Source: Acorus gramineus (Eukaryota; Streptophyta; Magnoliopsida; Acorales; Acoraceae). Taken from it: a stretch of 64,000 bases of DNA. Under the pieces are notes generated by a model, which worked only from the letters and a program-made list of their open reading frames with translations, searched no databases and had not been told where the DNA came from. Position numbers and translations under genes: made by a program. The stretch lies in the NCBI GenBank assembly GCA_030737835.1, contig JAUJYN010000025.1, positions 806,001 to 870,000 on the forward strand. The letters are read 5' to 3'. Shown here piece after piece: positions 46,513 to 58,659 of the stretch. Positions within the stretch are counted from its first letter, which is position 1; each line of letters starts with the position of its first letter.

Positions 46513-47099
46513 TTAGAATATATAAAATATGTTTAAATATTGTATTAAAATTTTATTTTTATAAAAATTATATTTGATAAAAAAAAATCTATTTTTAAGT
46601 GAAAATCTCTTTTTATCACGTACCTTATAATCTTCCGGATTGTTGTGTATAGCTTGCATCAGAGATTGTAGTGAACATGGACCATTTGACTCGAATAATA
46701 TCTCTGTTAATCAGTGCATATAATATTGTTAAATTGAACACATGTTCAATCAAGAGTTCTAAATTGAGGAAAAAAATATAATTGACGTTTCCCCCAAGTG
46801 GGTATAAAGTCACATGGGATTCACGCGAAGTTGTTCAGGTACATGTCATTTGAAGCTTTGAATATCAAAAAATTCACAAAAATGCAAATGGAATATCCAA
46901 AACAGTAGTTGAGAGAGGTGTCACCATTTCTTATAGAAAGTGAGATAAGGATAGTTAGCTCAAGTAAACCAAACACCCCTATCTAACACAATATTTAAAA
47001 GAGTAGTAGAGAAAAAGCATCCATTGTTTATGACATCAAAGGGTACACGTTTATCTCATAATTGTGTATCGTGTATATATTAATTAAGTAAGGTTCATC

Positions 47100-47975
47100 C
47101 CGGGTGGGTCACTTGTTTGAGGCGGTGACATTGACTGGTTCAGAGATTGGGTTAGTTTTTGGCTGAGCTGACACGTTTTTTACGTTGAAAATGCAATGAG
47201 CAGATGGTTCAGCCTGTTTTACAATTTTATTTGTAGTCATCTTGTACGTCACCATCACAACGGTAGAAGATCAAATCTCTGAATAATTAAATAAGGGACA
47301 TGACAAATGAGTTAACTAGAATAAGGAAAGAACATGACACCAGATAAGTCTGTCAAACAAGGCCGTCCCGCTTAGTAATGCGACCCGATAAGGAGGCCCA
47401 TATAAAAGGTACTGGTATCCAGACTGCTGCGTTTTTTAAATGGGTCTGACGCCATTCAGCAAGTTGGACTAACAAATGATCCAGTCAGACTCTCAATCAG
47501 ACCTAAATGACTAAGGGACGTGACTTCTAGTCGACCATATTAGAACGACCTGAAATCAGAGCTCGATTTGACTAGATACAGTCTGACCATGAGGTCCGAC
47601 TCGGTGCGAGGGTTATCTACATATTCACATCGAAAAAGATAACAGAAAGCTCAATAGAATATTCTCTAACACAGTGGTAGCAATCGATTGTCAAGAATTG
47701 ATTATGATGAGCTAATCCCAAGATCAGACATGTCAACCGATCCTAGGGCTACGTGGAAGATTCCATCCATCTCGTGATAGAATCACACCCTCAGAGCAAG
47801 ATCGACACACCTTCTCTCAGTATAAAAGGAAGGGTATACCCCTTTCTAACAGGTAGACACTTCTTCTTCCCAAAAAAATCATCTAAGACACTAGTTTAAT
47901 TCATCTCAAGATTGGAAAACTGATTTGAGCGTCGAAAGGGCGTTAGCCGGCACCACATTGGTGTGAGTTGCAGGT
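47100..47975 (+). mobile_element. Probable solo LTR of a Tat-like Gypsy element
   Basis: A TATA-like CAGTATAAAAGGAAGG (about 47818-47833) is followed about 90 bp later by TTGAGCGTCGAAAGGGCGTT (about 47925-47944) and GCCGGCACCACATTGGTGTG, then TTGCAGG. That is the typical 3' end layout of Tat-clade plant LTRs. No coding region or PBS follows. The left boundary is approximate. Confidence 0.5.
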
Positions 47976-49320
47976 AACCAAAATGGAAGACAGAGCTAGG
48001 AGATTTGACGATAGAATCAAATCTGTAATCAAATCAACCACGAAGGGAGTCTTCTTGGTGCTTCTTCTCAGATCTGTAATCAAGGCCCGGATCAAATCAA
48101 AATCTGGTCTAGAGGAGGAGCACATTTTCACCTCCCACAATAACATATGAATATATTATGTCATGTCAATATATGTTTTAAAAATATTTAAAAAATCTGC
48201 ATTCAATTCATATGAATATATATATGCACACGCATACACACACAAACATTTTTTTTTTTTTTAAAAAAAATATAGTTTATTAATCAAACATATGTATTTG
48301 AAAAAATCAAAACTTATATAAATAGCAAACATGATCGTAAAAAATAAGCGTAAATTTTTTCAAATGCACCCCATTTGCTCTAATTAAATAGACTATGTTT
48401 TTATATATGAGATGATGAAGCCTCATTTTGTTTTGGGATACATGGATGACCTATTTTAATTTTGTTTATATTGTTCATAAACTAGTATTTATATCTATAT
48501 ATATAAAGCATTATGCTTAATTGTACTCAGAAATTCTTGTCATGGCCGTTTGATTTCAGAAGATGATATGACTGAAGTTGCTTAGAAGGACCAAAACAGC
48601 AGAAACGTTCGAACAGCCACAAAACCAATTAAATTTTGAATGGCCGCTCCTTTAAGATGTCGAGAAATGTAGTCTTTCTAAGGTCACGGTTATTAAAATA
48701 GGATTGCTCAAACCGCCTATCTAGAAATTATAGAATTGCCAAAATTAAAATTGTTTGTTTTGTTTGTATTCATGTTGTAAACTCCATAGATTTATTTAAA
48801 AAACGATGAAATAGCTTTAATGTAATCATCATCAGTGATCATGGACATATAAATAATCGAATCATGTAAATCTCTTGTTCTATTATGGGGGACAACTAAA
48901 TCCACCCTGTGGGAGTTGAAATCACACCGAGAAAAGGACAAACAAGGGGGTGGAGTTCTCCTTCCCAAAAAAGAGAAGAGGGCGAGAGGAGAGAAAAAAA
49001 GAGAGGAAGAGAGAGAGTCAGTTGTTAGAGAGGCGACGGGTGGCAGTGGAGGATGATGGCCGGCCACTTACGCCCGCCCCCTTCCCCCCCCCCCCCCCCC
49101 CGCCCCCTCTTTTCTCTTCTCTTAACCCTCCGCCACAGCCAACCCACGCCCCACTCTCTATCTCATTCTCTCATTCTTCCTCTTTCTCTCTCTTTATCTC
49201 CCCCCCCCCCATCGTTTTCTCCACCACCTCGTCACCTCCGCCACCATTCACCTGCCTTAATTAGCCCCCCCCCCCCATCACTCTCTTCCTTTCTCTCCTC
49301 TCTTGGTTCCTCTTTTTACT
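47976..49320. other. Non-coding intergenic sequence with a pyrimidine-rich end
   Basis: No supported gene. 48150-48930 is AT-rich with a run of T then A at 48249-48270. From about 48960 to 49320 it turns into GA-rich then C/T-rich low-complexity sequence with poly-C runs (49084-49101, 49200-49210, 49265-49277). It may be a degenerate LTR leader, but I cannot show this. Confidence 0.45.
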
Positions 49321-51100
49321 AGCATACGCCAAGGCTTCCTAGCATGAGAACAGGGGACATGGTGCATGGCTCATACACATATCCTAAGGGTGCAAGTCCC
49401 TAACATGCAAAGTCTATGGTAGCATGCATTCTACATTTAAATCATGCTCGCATGAGATATACATTACAACAGGTTAATATAATCCATGGTGCCCCAGGAG
49501 AGGTCGGTATACGCCCAAATGCGTACAACGCCTCTCTACTGGGTTGGATTGTCCCACTTACCAGAAAAAGGGGTCGTCACGCGACCGTCCGTCAAGATCT
49601 GCAAGACATGCATTTATACGGTGAGTAAAATATATAAATACACCAAAAATACATTAAAAAAATACTCTAAAAATACCCAACACTCGGACAAGCGTACATA
49701 CGGCCCGTACGCACGCGTATCCGAGCATCCCGACTCACTCCCGAACCCACCGGGCAACCGCACGCACGGCCACCCGCCTCGGGCGCACAGCCGAGCCCGG
49801 CCTGCGCGCCAAGGCGCTCTGCCGAACTCAGCCCGCACGCCCGAACACCACCGGCGTACTGCCGCACGCCTGCCCGCGCGCCCCGACGCACTGCCACACG
49901 CACGCGCACGCTCGCGCGCGCCCGCCCGCACCGCGCGTCCAGCCCAGCGCGCCCCCGCCCGCACTGCACGCACGCCCCAGCACGCGCACGCACTAGCCCC
50001 CAGCACCGCGCGCACTGGTCCCCAGCACCTCGCCCAGGCACATGCCCAGGCGCCCTGCCTAGCACCCAGGCACAGTGCCCAGGCGCCCTGCCCGCGCGCG
50101 CGCACGCTCGCGCGCACTCCCGCGCACACCCCCGCTCGCGCCAGCACCCGCGCGCACCACTCCCGCGCGCACACACCCGCGCTACCACTCCGCGCGCACC
50201 CGCGCGCACGCACCCGCGCTACCACTCCGCGCGCACCCGCGCGCGACTACGCGCCCGACTGCGCCCGCCAGCGTGCAGCGCCACCCGCGCGCACGCCCGC
50301 GCGCACCCTGCCACCTGCTGCGCTGCCTGCTGCCCGGGACTGCCAGCCTGCCAGCCCGAGCTCCTCTACCACCCACCTCCGACCACCCCAAGGACTCTGA
50401 CCACCTCCCACAGCCCTCCGACGGCCACCCACCGCCGCCGACCACCACCCAACCCCAAATCCACCTCCTAACATACATCTATACAAGAAAAGAGAGGAAA
50501 AGTGGCTTACCAAGGGGAGGAAAGGAAATCCGGTTGCTCTCCGCGCACCGAAACCTCTCCCAAAAGGTTTCCAACGCCCGGATCTACTCCCACCTCCGAA
50601 ATGGTTCAAATCAGGGAAGAAGAGAGGGGGGATGGAGGGGCAAAACTCGCCGGAATTCAAATTTGAAAGCACCGGGGTGTAGATCGGGACCCGATCTACA
50701 CTTCCTATGCTTTAGGTTTTTGGGTTTGAGGGGTCTAAGGGCTTCAAATGGGAGAAAAAGAGAGAGGGGAGAGAGAAATCAATTTGGTAGGGATGATGAA
50801 TAGTGATTTCGAAATTAGATCCCACCTATATATAGCGAGCGACTTAAAAACCCAGATACCCCCCGAAACTGTGAAATTTCGGAAACGTTACCGGAATTCA
50901 ACGAAATTTTCGTGAGAGGCCTAAAATGGCACCAGGACACCAAATATGCAGTTAGATTTCCAATCGGAGTCCTCTAGCTCAGGACGATAGCTAACAGTCC
51001 AAAAATTAGCGGTTCCGATCGAAAACCAAAAAAAAAAAATGAAAAACTGCCAGAACGGCCCAACGGTTACCAGTAGGCTAAAAGTGACACATATATAACA
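49321..51100 (-). mobile_element. 5' half of a Gypsy-type long LTR (antisense), truncated
   Basis: Parallel to 58230-60336. It ends at 51100 with GTGACACATATATAACA, the reverse of the Gypsy LTR start. It contains the CpG-rich block (about 49760-50330), an antisense acceptor-like CTGCAAGAC (about 49598-49606), and the inverted repeat with a GGGACCC centre (50677-50701). The 3' half of this LTR is missing at its left end. Confidence 0.8.
49760..50330. repeat. CpG-rich low-complexity block
   Basis: GCGC/CCCG strings in antisense LTR orientation; open frames here are artefacts of composition. A short internal repeat (ACCACTCCGCGCGCACCCGC, twice between 50183 and 50241) is visible. Confidence 0.8.
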
Positions 51101-53267
51101 GTCTCATCGCCAACCCACTTTCCCTCCCCTCACCCTCACCCTTTCCGAGGGGTGACATGGGCCTCTTGGGGTATATTAGACTGCTTTCCACCCTTGGCCC
51201 CACCGGGTAGCTTCTCCCACCCTCGTAGCCTCTACCTGGTATACTCCCACGATTAGCACAGTCCGAACGCATCAGAGGCACCTACAGATGGGAGCCCTCT
51301 GTCAGGCCAGCTAACGTCGGGGAGTTCCTACCTCGGATCCCAACCAATAAGGAGAAGACAGCCTAGTCACGCGGATATGATCCTCTTGGATCCGTCGACA
51401 CCGGTTGTAACGCTAAATAATGTCATGAATTCACCAGAATTCCTCCAGGGCGCATAACTAAGATGCGGGGAGACACATATTTTAACAACAAGGTTATAAT
51501 ATTCTCTAAGGCATGCTTGTAACTATATGTTCACATTAGATTTAATTAAATTAAACTAGATGGGAACATGCATAGTTCGGGGCAAGGTGTCTAGGCATGC
51601 ATAGGCCGCTATACATGATATAAGGGTGCGTATCCCTAGCATACATAGTCTAAGGTGGCATGGATATATCATATTTATCATGCATGCATAGCTTTACATT
51701 TATTACATGTCAATATGTAACTATGGTGCCCCAGGGGAGGGCAATGCACGCCTACGTGCATCAAACGCCTCCCTACTGGGTTGGATTGTCCCACTCACCA
51801 ATACCCGGGCCGTCGCGTGGCCGTCTGTCAAGATCTACAAGACAGGGCATTCAACACGGTGAGTATACTACACAAATACAAATGAAATACACTAGAAATA
51901 CCCTACACTCGGACAAGCATGCATACGGCCTGCACGCACGTGAGCCCGAGTGCCCCGACACACTCCTGCACCCTCGGGCAGCCATGCGCACGGCCACCTG
52001 CACGCGCACGCACGGGTGCGCAAGCACGCACGCACACCCGCGCCCCGGGCGCACTGTCGCGCCCCAGTCCACGCGCCCAGACGCGCTGCTGCGCCCCTGC
52101 CCGAGCGCCCAGACACGCTGCCGCGCGCGCCCGCGCGCACCGCGCGTCCAGCCCTGCGTCTACCCGCGCGTACTGCGCCCCTGCGCAGCACCCCACGCGC
52201 ACCCCACGCACTGCGCCCCAGCACAGCACCCCACGCGCACACCCGTGCGCACCGCGCGCACTGCGCTCCCCGCGCAGCACACCGCGCGCACGCCCGCGCG
52301 CACTCCCCCAGCGCGCCCGACAGCAGACTAGCGCGCACGCGCGGGGATGACCCCGCACGCGAGCCCGAGCCAAACCCACACCCTTCCTCAGCCCTCCCAC
52401 ACCCCCAACACACATGCATACCATGCATACTCCATATGCACACCCTAACATGCATCTAAACAAGGAAATGGGAGGAGAAGGACTCACCAAAGGGAGGAAA
52501 GGAAGCGGAGGAACTCGGGTGCCCTTCGCGCACCGAAACGCCACCACCAAGACCACCACCACCAAGATCTCCCTCAGCCCTAGCAAAGGCTGAAAACAGA
52601 GGAGAAAGGGAGCTAAGAGAGGAGGTCAACATAGGGGAAATCAAAAAATGAAACCATAGGAAGGTAGATCAAGACCTCACCTTCCTTTTCTCCTTCAATG
52701 GCTTTCCATTTCCACCTCTTCTACTAGATCAAAAAGAGGATTTAAAGAGAGGGAATGAGAGGGTTTGAGAGATTTGTGTGTGAGTGAGAGAGAGAAGAAG
52801 ATGAATAATGAAGGGTGCACGCCTAAGTGGCTCACACACACACACACACTCACACACTCACACACACTTAGAAAAATTAGGTTTTTGAGAACTTTGACCT
52901 TGGGTCAACTCAACCACACAAACAAACAAAGGAGGTTGACCAAGTCAATGGTCAAACTTGACTTGGTCAAAGTCATCTTTGACTTGGTCAAGTCTCCCAA
53001 TGACTTTTCGCTTGGTCAAAACCCGGATGCGATTCGGAACTGTAAAATTCTGAAACGTTACTGGAATTCGATGAAATTTTTGTGAGTGGCTTGAAATGGC
53101 ACCAAGACACATAATGTGCAGTTAGATTTTCAATCGGAGTTCTCAAACTCATGATGATAGCCAAAAGTCCAAAATTTTAGCGGTTCCGATCGAAAAAAGA
53201 AAAAGTTAAAAAACTGCCAGAATGCTCCAATGGTGACCAGAAGGCTAAAAGTGACACATATATAACA
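51101..53267 (-). mobile_element. Long LTR fragment (antisense), chimeric type
   Basis: It ends at 53267 with GTGACACATATATAACA (Gypsy-type start). Its other half, 51101-51420, matches subfamily A: TACCTGGTATACTCCCACGA (the complement of the phrase near 9787) and CTAACGTCGGGGAGTTCCTA (compare 9702-9722). The CpG-rich block is at about 51930-52380 and the antisense acceptor-like site near 51830-51843. It abuts another LTR fragment at 51100/51101 without a visible TSD. There is no coding content. Confidence 0.75.
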
Positions 53268-53926
53268 AAGCATACGTGCAGAGATGCTCGGGGTGCAAAG
53301 TTCGCAGTGACACGCAGAGGCACGTGGGTGAATCACGTGAAGCGTGGGTGCGGAGTCCGTACAGAAGAAGATGGAACAGTGCAACACTTTCAAGGCATTC
53401 TGAACCGGGTATGGGAGGAGCAGCCCCATGTGGTTCGGTTAAAAGAGCGAGTCCAGCCATCTCGCGAGCGCGTGTGTGACATGTTTAAGGTGGAGGTAAG
53501 ATCCAGATTTTCTTCGGAGATCCACGAGGAGCGTGGAATAGATGCATGTGAAATCAAGTCATGACATTGACTTGAGGATGCGCGATTACTGAGTCTGACT
53601 CAGGGGTTGATCAATGATTAGGCGAGCGCAAGCTTATGGATCCAACAAAATTGGGCGGTGCAAACGTCCGGAGGAAGAAGTTCCTAAAATCCATTCAAGG
53701 TGGAGTTCTGCGCAGCGGGTCTAGTGCACAAAGAGACTCGTGATAGCAACTTGAAGGCTGGTGAAGCTCAAGGAAGTCGAAGACCACTTGCTTGCAGGTG
53801 GAGGTGCATGGTTGCTTGCGTGGTCTTGCTTCAAGGATGACATGGAGCAAGGTAGAGACATCAACAGAAATCTTCTAAGGGGTTCGAGGAAGTCCGAGTT
53901 TACTGGATACGAGCCAAGTTGGAGAT
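53268..53926 (+). mobile_element. Internal tail of a degenerate or non-autonomous LTR element
   Basis: Sequence leading into the polypurine-like AAGTTGGAGAT (53916-53926) before an LTR. Open frames (for example 53307-53564, 85 codons) show no domain I recognise. The layout suggests the 3' internal region of a Copia-like or non-autonomous element. Confidence 0.45.
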
Positions 53927-54452
53927 TGTTCGGATTATGTCTCGATCCGGTGTATCACATCGGATGGCCATGATGATACCAGATTAGGTTGGGCACCTAA
54001 TAAGTAGAATATTATTTTAGATTTGATCTTAATTAATATTTAAAGTGAATCTCCTAAAATAGGAAACAATATTTGTTTGTTTATGAGGAGAGTGAGTATC
54101 TCCTAATTAATGGGAACAAATATTTGTTTATTAATTGGAAGATTACTTGGGGAGGAAATTATTTATCTCTATAAATATCTTCTAGGGTTTCATGGCAAGA
54201 CAAGGCAAGGCATAATACAATGTAGAGATCCTAAGGGAAGATTGAGAGGATTCTAAGAGAGGGTAAATTCATAAGAGAGTTTGTGAGTCTTTTAATGTAT
54301 CTCAACTATCAAAGTGGATTCTCTGATTTTTGTCCTGTGGATGTAGGCCTAGGCCGAACCATGTATATCTTGTATTCTTCGTGTGTTGTGATGTTTCGTT
54401 CTTGTGTTTGATCTCGTGTTTGTTGTTGGCTTATGTGATCACCTTCCCAACA
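53927..54452 (+). mobile_element. Short LTR of about 0.53 kb, Copia-like
   Basis: It begins TGTTCGGATTATG after a polypurine-like tract and ends CCTTCCCAACA. The next bases, GTGGTGCGGTGAGCG, look like a decayed initiator tRNA-Met primer site. An LTR preceded by a PPT and followed by a PBS suggests recombination between tandem elements. Confidence 0.5.
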
Positions 54453-54505
54453 GTGGTGCGGTGAGCGTGGAGATGATGTGAAAGAGGAAGCTGAGTATGA
54501 CTTTA

Positions 54506-55034
54506 CCCCCCGTATGGCGTGGAACATAAGGCAAGAATAATGAAGAATAGATGAGAATAGCTAAAAAAAGTTGTTTGTTTTGATAGAATAAACCCCGATA
54601 GTTATGTCTGGATAAGCTAGGATAAGGCCTGATAACTATTCTAAGGAAATGGTGGAATTGCTTTTTAAGGCTTATCTATACCAATGGATAAAAATACCCT
54701 TCTCTGTCATTTTAAAAAATTTATCTCACCTAACAGACTCACACAGATTCTAAAAACTGTCACATCTATCAAATCAATCATATATCTCTCACACTATTCC
54801 CAGGGGGTATAATTGTCATTTAAAAAATCATAAACTTTTATTCATCTCTTATCAACCATTTATCATCACTTTATCCAAGGTGAACCAAATAATAAAAAAG
54901 TCATTTTTCTGTTTTCTAATGAGAATAACTAAAAAAACAACCAAACAAAAAATTGTTTACTCAGCCTGGATTGTTATCTATCCCAGTATAGCTATTGGGA
55001 GCGAACAACCTAAAATCACACCCTATACGGGGGG
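54506..55034. mobile_element. MITE with CCCCCCGTAT ends and a TTA target duplication
   Basis: The left end CCCCCCGTAT (54506-54515) and right end ATACGGGGGG (55025-55034) are perfect 10-bp inverted repeats, with weaker similarity for about 15 bp more. TTA lies on both sides (54503-54505 and 55035-55037). Near both ends there are GAGAATARCTAAAAAAA stretches. At 529 bp, AT-rich and without coding capacity, it fits a PIF/Harbinger-type MITE. Confidence 0.65.
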
Positions 55035-55045
55035 TTAGAATTTAG

Positions 55046-55460
55046 TGCTAGGTGGAAATTTATAGTTTCTATGGCCCAAAGTTGAAGTCATGGTGGAAAT
55101 ATATTTAGAGATTGAGAAATATATTTAGAGATTATGAAATATATTTAGAGATTGCAAAATATATTTCTAAGATTCTGGAGATTGAGAAATTTGTCTCTAA
55201 GATTCTTGAGATCACTAAATCTGTTTATTTCTAAATTTATTTGTTTTCTCTTTAGGCTATTTGTTTCCTCTTTATATGTTATTGAGGAAAACAAAATGTT
55301 GTGAGGCACATAGATAATGCTTTTCAATAAAATCATCACCGCCGCCCGTGGATGTAGGTAATTTGTCGAACCACGTAAATTCCTTGTCTTTTGTTTGATT
55401 TGTTTGTCTTCTCTCTCAAACCCTCAAACTTAGATCTATTTGGGGAGGTTTTCCACAACA
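55046..55460 (+). mobile_element. 5' LTR of Copia 2 (start approximate)
   Basis: It ends TTTTCCACAACA at 55460, just before the primer site. The start is set tentatively at the TG of TGCTAGGTGG. It contains three near-repeats of AAATATATTTAGAGATTG (about 55097-55160). Confidence 0.55.
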
Positions 55461-55463
55461 AAT

Positions 55464-55476
55464 TGGTATAAGAGCC
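55464..55476 (+). other. Primer binding site of Copia 2
   Basis: TGGTATAAGAGCC differs by one base from the canonical TGGTATCAGAGCC initiator tRNA-Met site. It is placed three bases after the LTR end. Confidence 0.75.
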
Positions 55477-55628
55477 TAGGGTTTCTAAATCCTAAGGTTT
55501 TCCTTTCTGAGATCTAGAGATTCATTGATTAGATCTGAGGTTCCATTGCTCAGATCTAGGATTTCTTTGAGTGGATCTAGAATTTTTCCAAATTCTAGGG
55601 TTTTGTTCATTCAAGAAAAAATTCAAAG

Positions 55629-56812
55629 ATGGCGAGGGTTTCGAACGTGAAGTTCGATGTTGAGAAGTTCAACGGAAAGATTAACTTCGAACTCTGGCAA
55701 GTCCAAGTTAAGGATGTCTTGATCCAACAAGGTCTTCACAAGGCGTTAGACGGGAAAGAGAAAAAGCCGAGTTTGATAAAGGATGATGATTGGGATGACT
55801 TTGACCTTCAGGTGTGTAGTACCATTCATTTGTGTTTGGCAAATGATATCTTACACAACGTATCGACAGAGAAGTCTGCGGCGACAATCTGGTTGAAGCT
55901 GGAGAGTCTATACATGACGAAGTCCTTGACTGGTCGTCTATACTTGAAGAGACAACTATATACACTGCAGATGAAAGAAGGTACGTCTATTGCAGACATC
56001 TTAAGTTATTTAGTAGACTAGTTTCTGAACTACGAAAAATAGATGAAAAGATGTCTGATGAAGATCAAGCTCTAATGCTCTTATGTTCTCTTCCTAATTC
56101 CCTTGAGCATCTCGTGACGACATTGCTCTATGGGAAGGACACTATTGAATTGGAGACCGTCACGGTGGCGCTCTTATTGCATGAGATAAGAAAGAAAGAT
56201 TCTGATAGTGACTCACAGGCGGATGGTCTATTTGTGAGATGAAGAACGGATGAGAGGGAATCTAGAAGGAATAAATCCAGATCAATTCACACGGCCAAGG
56301 GCACTCTAGATTACATCCATTCGGATGTATCCATCGAAGGTTCCATTGAAAGGCGGAGCAAGGTACTTTGTCACTTATATTGATGATTATTCTCGTTATG
56401 TATGGATTTATATAATGAAGGGTAAGGATGAGGTGTTTGAGATCTGCAAGAAGTGAAAGGTGTTGTTGAAAAAATCAAAAGGGAAGGAAGGTTAGGCGGT
56501 TGAGGACCGACAATGGTGGAGAATACACCTATGGACCTTTCTTGGAGTTTTGTAAGGTCAACGGTATCGCCAGACATTTCACGGTGAAGAACGCACCCCA
56601 ACAGAATGGAGTGACAGAGCGGATTAATAGGACCCTACTTGAAAGGGCAAGATGCATGTTATCCAACGCAGGATTGGGTAGAGAGCTTTGGGTTGAAGCG
56701 GTCAACACGACATGCTATCTTGTGAATAGATCTTCATCGACAGCTATAGAGTGCAAGACTTGAGAAGTGGTCAGGGAAGCCTGCAGATTACAGTGTGTTG
56801 AGGGTCTTTGGA
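55629..56812 (+). pseudogene. Ty1/Copia gag and integrase remnant (Copia 2, upstream piece)
   Basis: Gag starts at the ATG at 55629 and is open for 130 codons, with FNGKINFELWQVQVKDVL and the ATIWLKLESLY segment typical of Copia gag. A stop near 56020 breaks it and the frame continues at 56051-56242. The nucleocapsid zinc knuckle and protease are missing: about 40 bp after the gag end, integrase-like sequence begins (DYIHSD near 56309, FVTYIDDYSR near 56371). The integrase core continues with RTDNGGEYT (56501) and NAPQQNGVTERINRTLLERA (56590), then breaks by frameshift near 56760. The element is cut at 56812 by an antisense LTR and resumes at 60337. Defective through internal deletion, stops and shifts. 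Confidence 0.8.
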
Positions 56813-57838
56813 TGTCACGACCCAGGGCGGCCGTCCCCGGGACGCGGCAAGTGTATATAAAATATCAGAATCTACACAGGAGGTCAATAATATATCATAC
56901 ACAAACAACTAGAATGACACACAGACAACAAAGAGGCTGACATGATATATACACCAAATGCGGAAGCAAAAGACTGAATCTGTAAATAAAACATACTACA
57001 GACTCGATACTCAATTATCTGTCCTGTGAGAGCCAATATACACCAATACAACTGAATATACACAGACGCGTGCCAAGCACGGAAATAAAATACATACAGT
57101 CAAGAAGGGATGCTGATAACCTCTGGTACTCGCGGAACGTGGCGCTGCTCCGCTACTGAAGGAATCCCTCGGAAAGCTCCAACTGCTGCTCCAGCTCCAG
57201 CTCAGGCTCAGTGGCAACTGGGGAAAAATATGCGAGGGGTGAGCCACACGCTCAGTGAACGGCACAACCCATGCATCACAGACAATATTGACCACAATGC
57301 AATTATTTATCCAACCTCTAAGTGGCATAACAACATAATCCAGTGGTTCGTACTTCACCGAACCACCACACCCTCACCCTCACCCATCAATGGGTGACAT
57401 AGGCTATTGGGACTGATAATCACCCATAGACAAATCCAGCGGGTCGCTCATCGCCAACCCACTACACCCTCACCCTCACCCTACCACGGGTGACATAGGA
57501 TTTTGGGACTGACTAGGCTGTTGGTCACCCTTGGTCCACCGATAGTCTCTCCTCCACTCCGTAGGCCGTTTGGCTTTCACACACAACTTCAGCCCAGTCC
57601 GAAACCAAATCAGGAGGCGCCTACTGATGGGAACCCTTGGAAGGGACGGCCTTTCTAACGCTGGCGCAGTCTCTACCGGATCCAACGAAGGGAAACAGAA
57701 CAACCTATCCATACGCATATGATCCACTCGGATCCACCGACAACACATCTCTATAACTCTAATGTCCTGAATTCCTCAGAATTCCTCCAAGGCGCATAAC
57801 CAATATGCGGGGAACATACACAATAATTAGAAAAGGTG

Positions 57839-58165
57839 GAATATCATTGGGGGAAAGAAACTTGGGAGGGCAGCGTGAGTTCCCGATATAGGACACCCCG
57901 ACAACCAAACAAGGAACACGGAGTACCCTAGCCCGGGTCTCACCGCTGTCCTCGCAAGGCCCCTCCCCTATAATATTCACTAAATATGCTAATAATCATA
58001 TAATTTGGTATAACATTACTTATAATATTATTGGGACAAGAATCCTTGGGAGGGCAGCGTGAGTTCCCGATACAGGACACCCCGACAACCAAACAAGGAA
58101 CACGGAGTACCCTAACCCGGGTCTCAGTGTTGACCTCTCAAGGCTCCTTCCTATAATATCATCTA
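57839..58165 (-). repeat. Tandem duplication, about 183-bp period
   Basis: The stretch CTTGGGAGGGCAGCGTGAGT through GGGTCTCACCGC occurs at about 57853-57950 and again at about 58034-58130. In the Gypsy LTRs the same module is single (19640-19750, 27305-27415), and it is absent from subfamily A. Confidence 0.75.
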
Positions 58166-58659
58166 AGGCATGCAGTTTATCATACACTAGCATTTAATTA
58201 AATAAATAAACTAGTAGGACGCATGCATAGGCTGAGGCTTCCTAGCATGAGAACCGGGGGACATGATGCATGGCTCATATACATGTCCTAAGGGTGCAAG
58301 TCCCTAACATGCAAAGTCTAGGGTAGCATGCATTCTACATTTAAATCATGCTCGCATGGAATACACATTATAACAGGTTAATCTAAATCCATGGTGCCCC
58401 AGGAGAGGTCGGTATACGCCCAAATGCGTATAACGCCTCTCTACTGGGTTGGATTGTCCCACTCACCGAAAATCGGGTCGTCGCGCGATCGCCCGTCAAG
58501 ATCTGCAAGACAGACATTTATACGGTGAGTTAAATACACAAATACATCAAAATACTCACAAAATACACCAAAAGAACCCAACACTCAGGCAAACGTACAT
58601 ACGGCCCGTACGCACGTTAGCCCGAGCACTCCTACTCACTCCCGTACCCCCGGCAACCA

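Noticed and set aside
48950..49322. Pro/Ser-rich open frames at 48950-49322
   Set aside because: They come from C/T homopolymer and microsatellite sequence with poly-C runs; no conserved domain.
53307..53564. An 85-codon frame as a host gene
   Set aside because: It lies just upstream of a polypurine-like tract and LTR, has no domain I recognise, and is better explained as internal sequence of a degenerate element.
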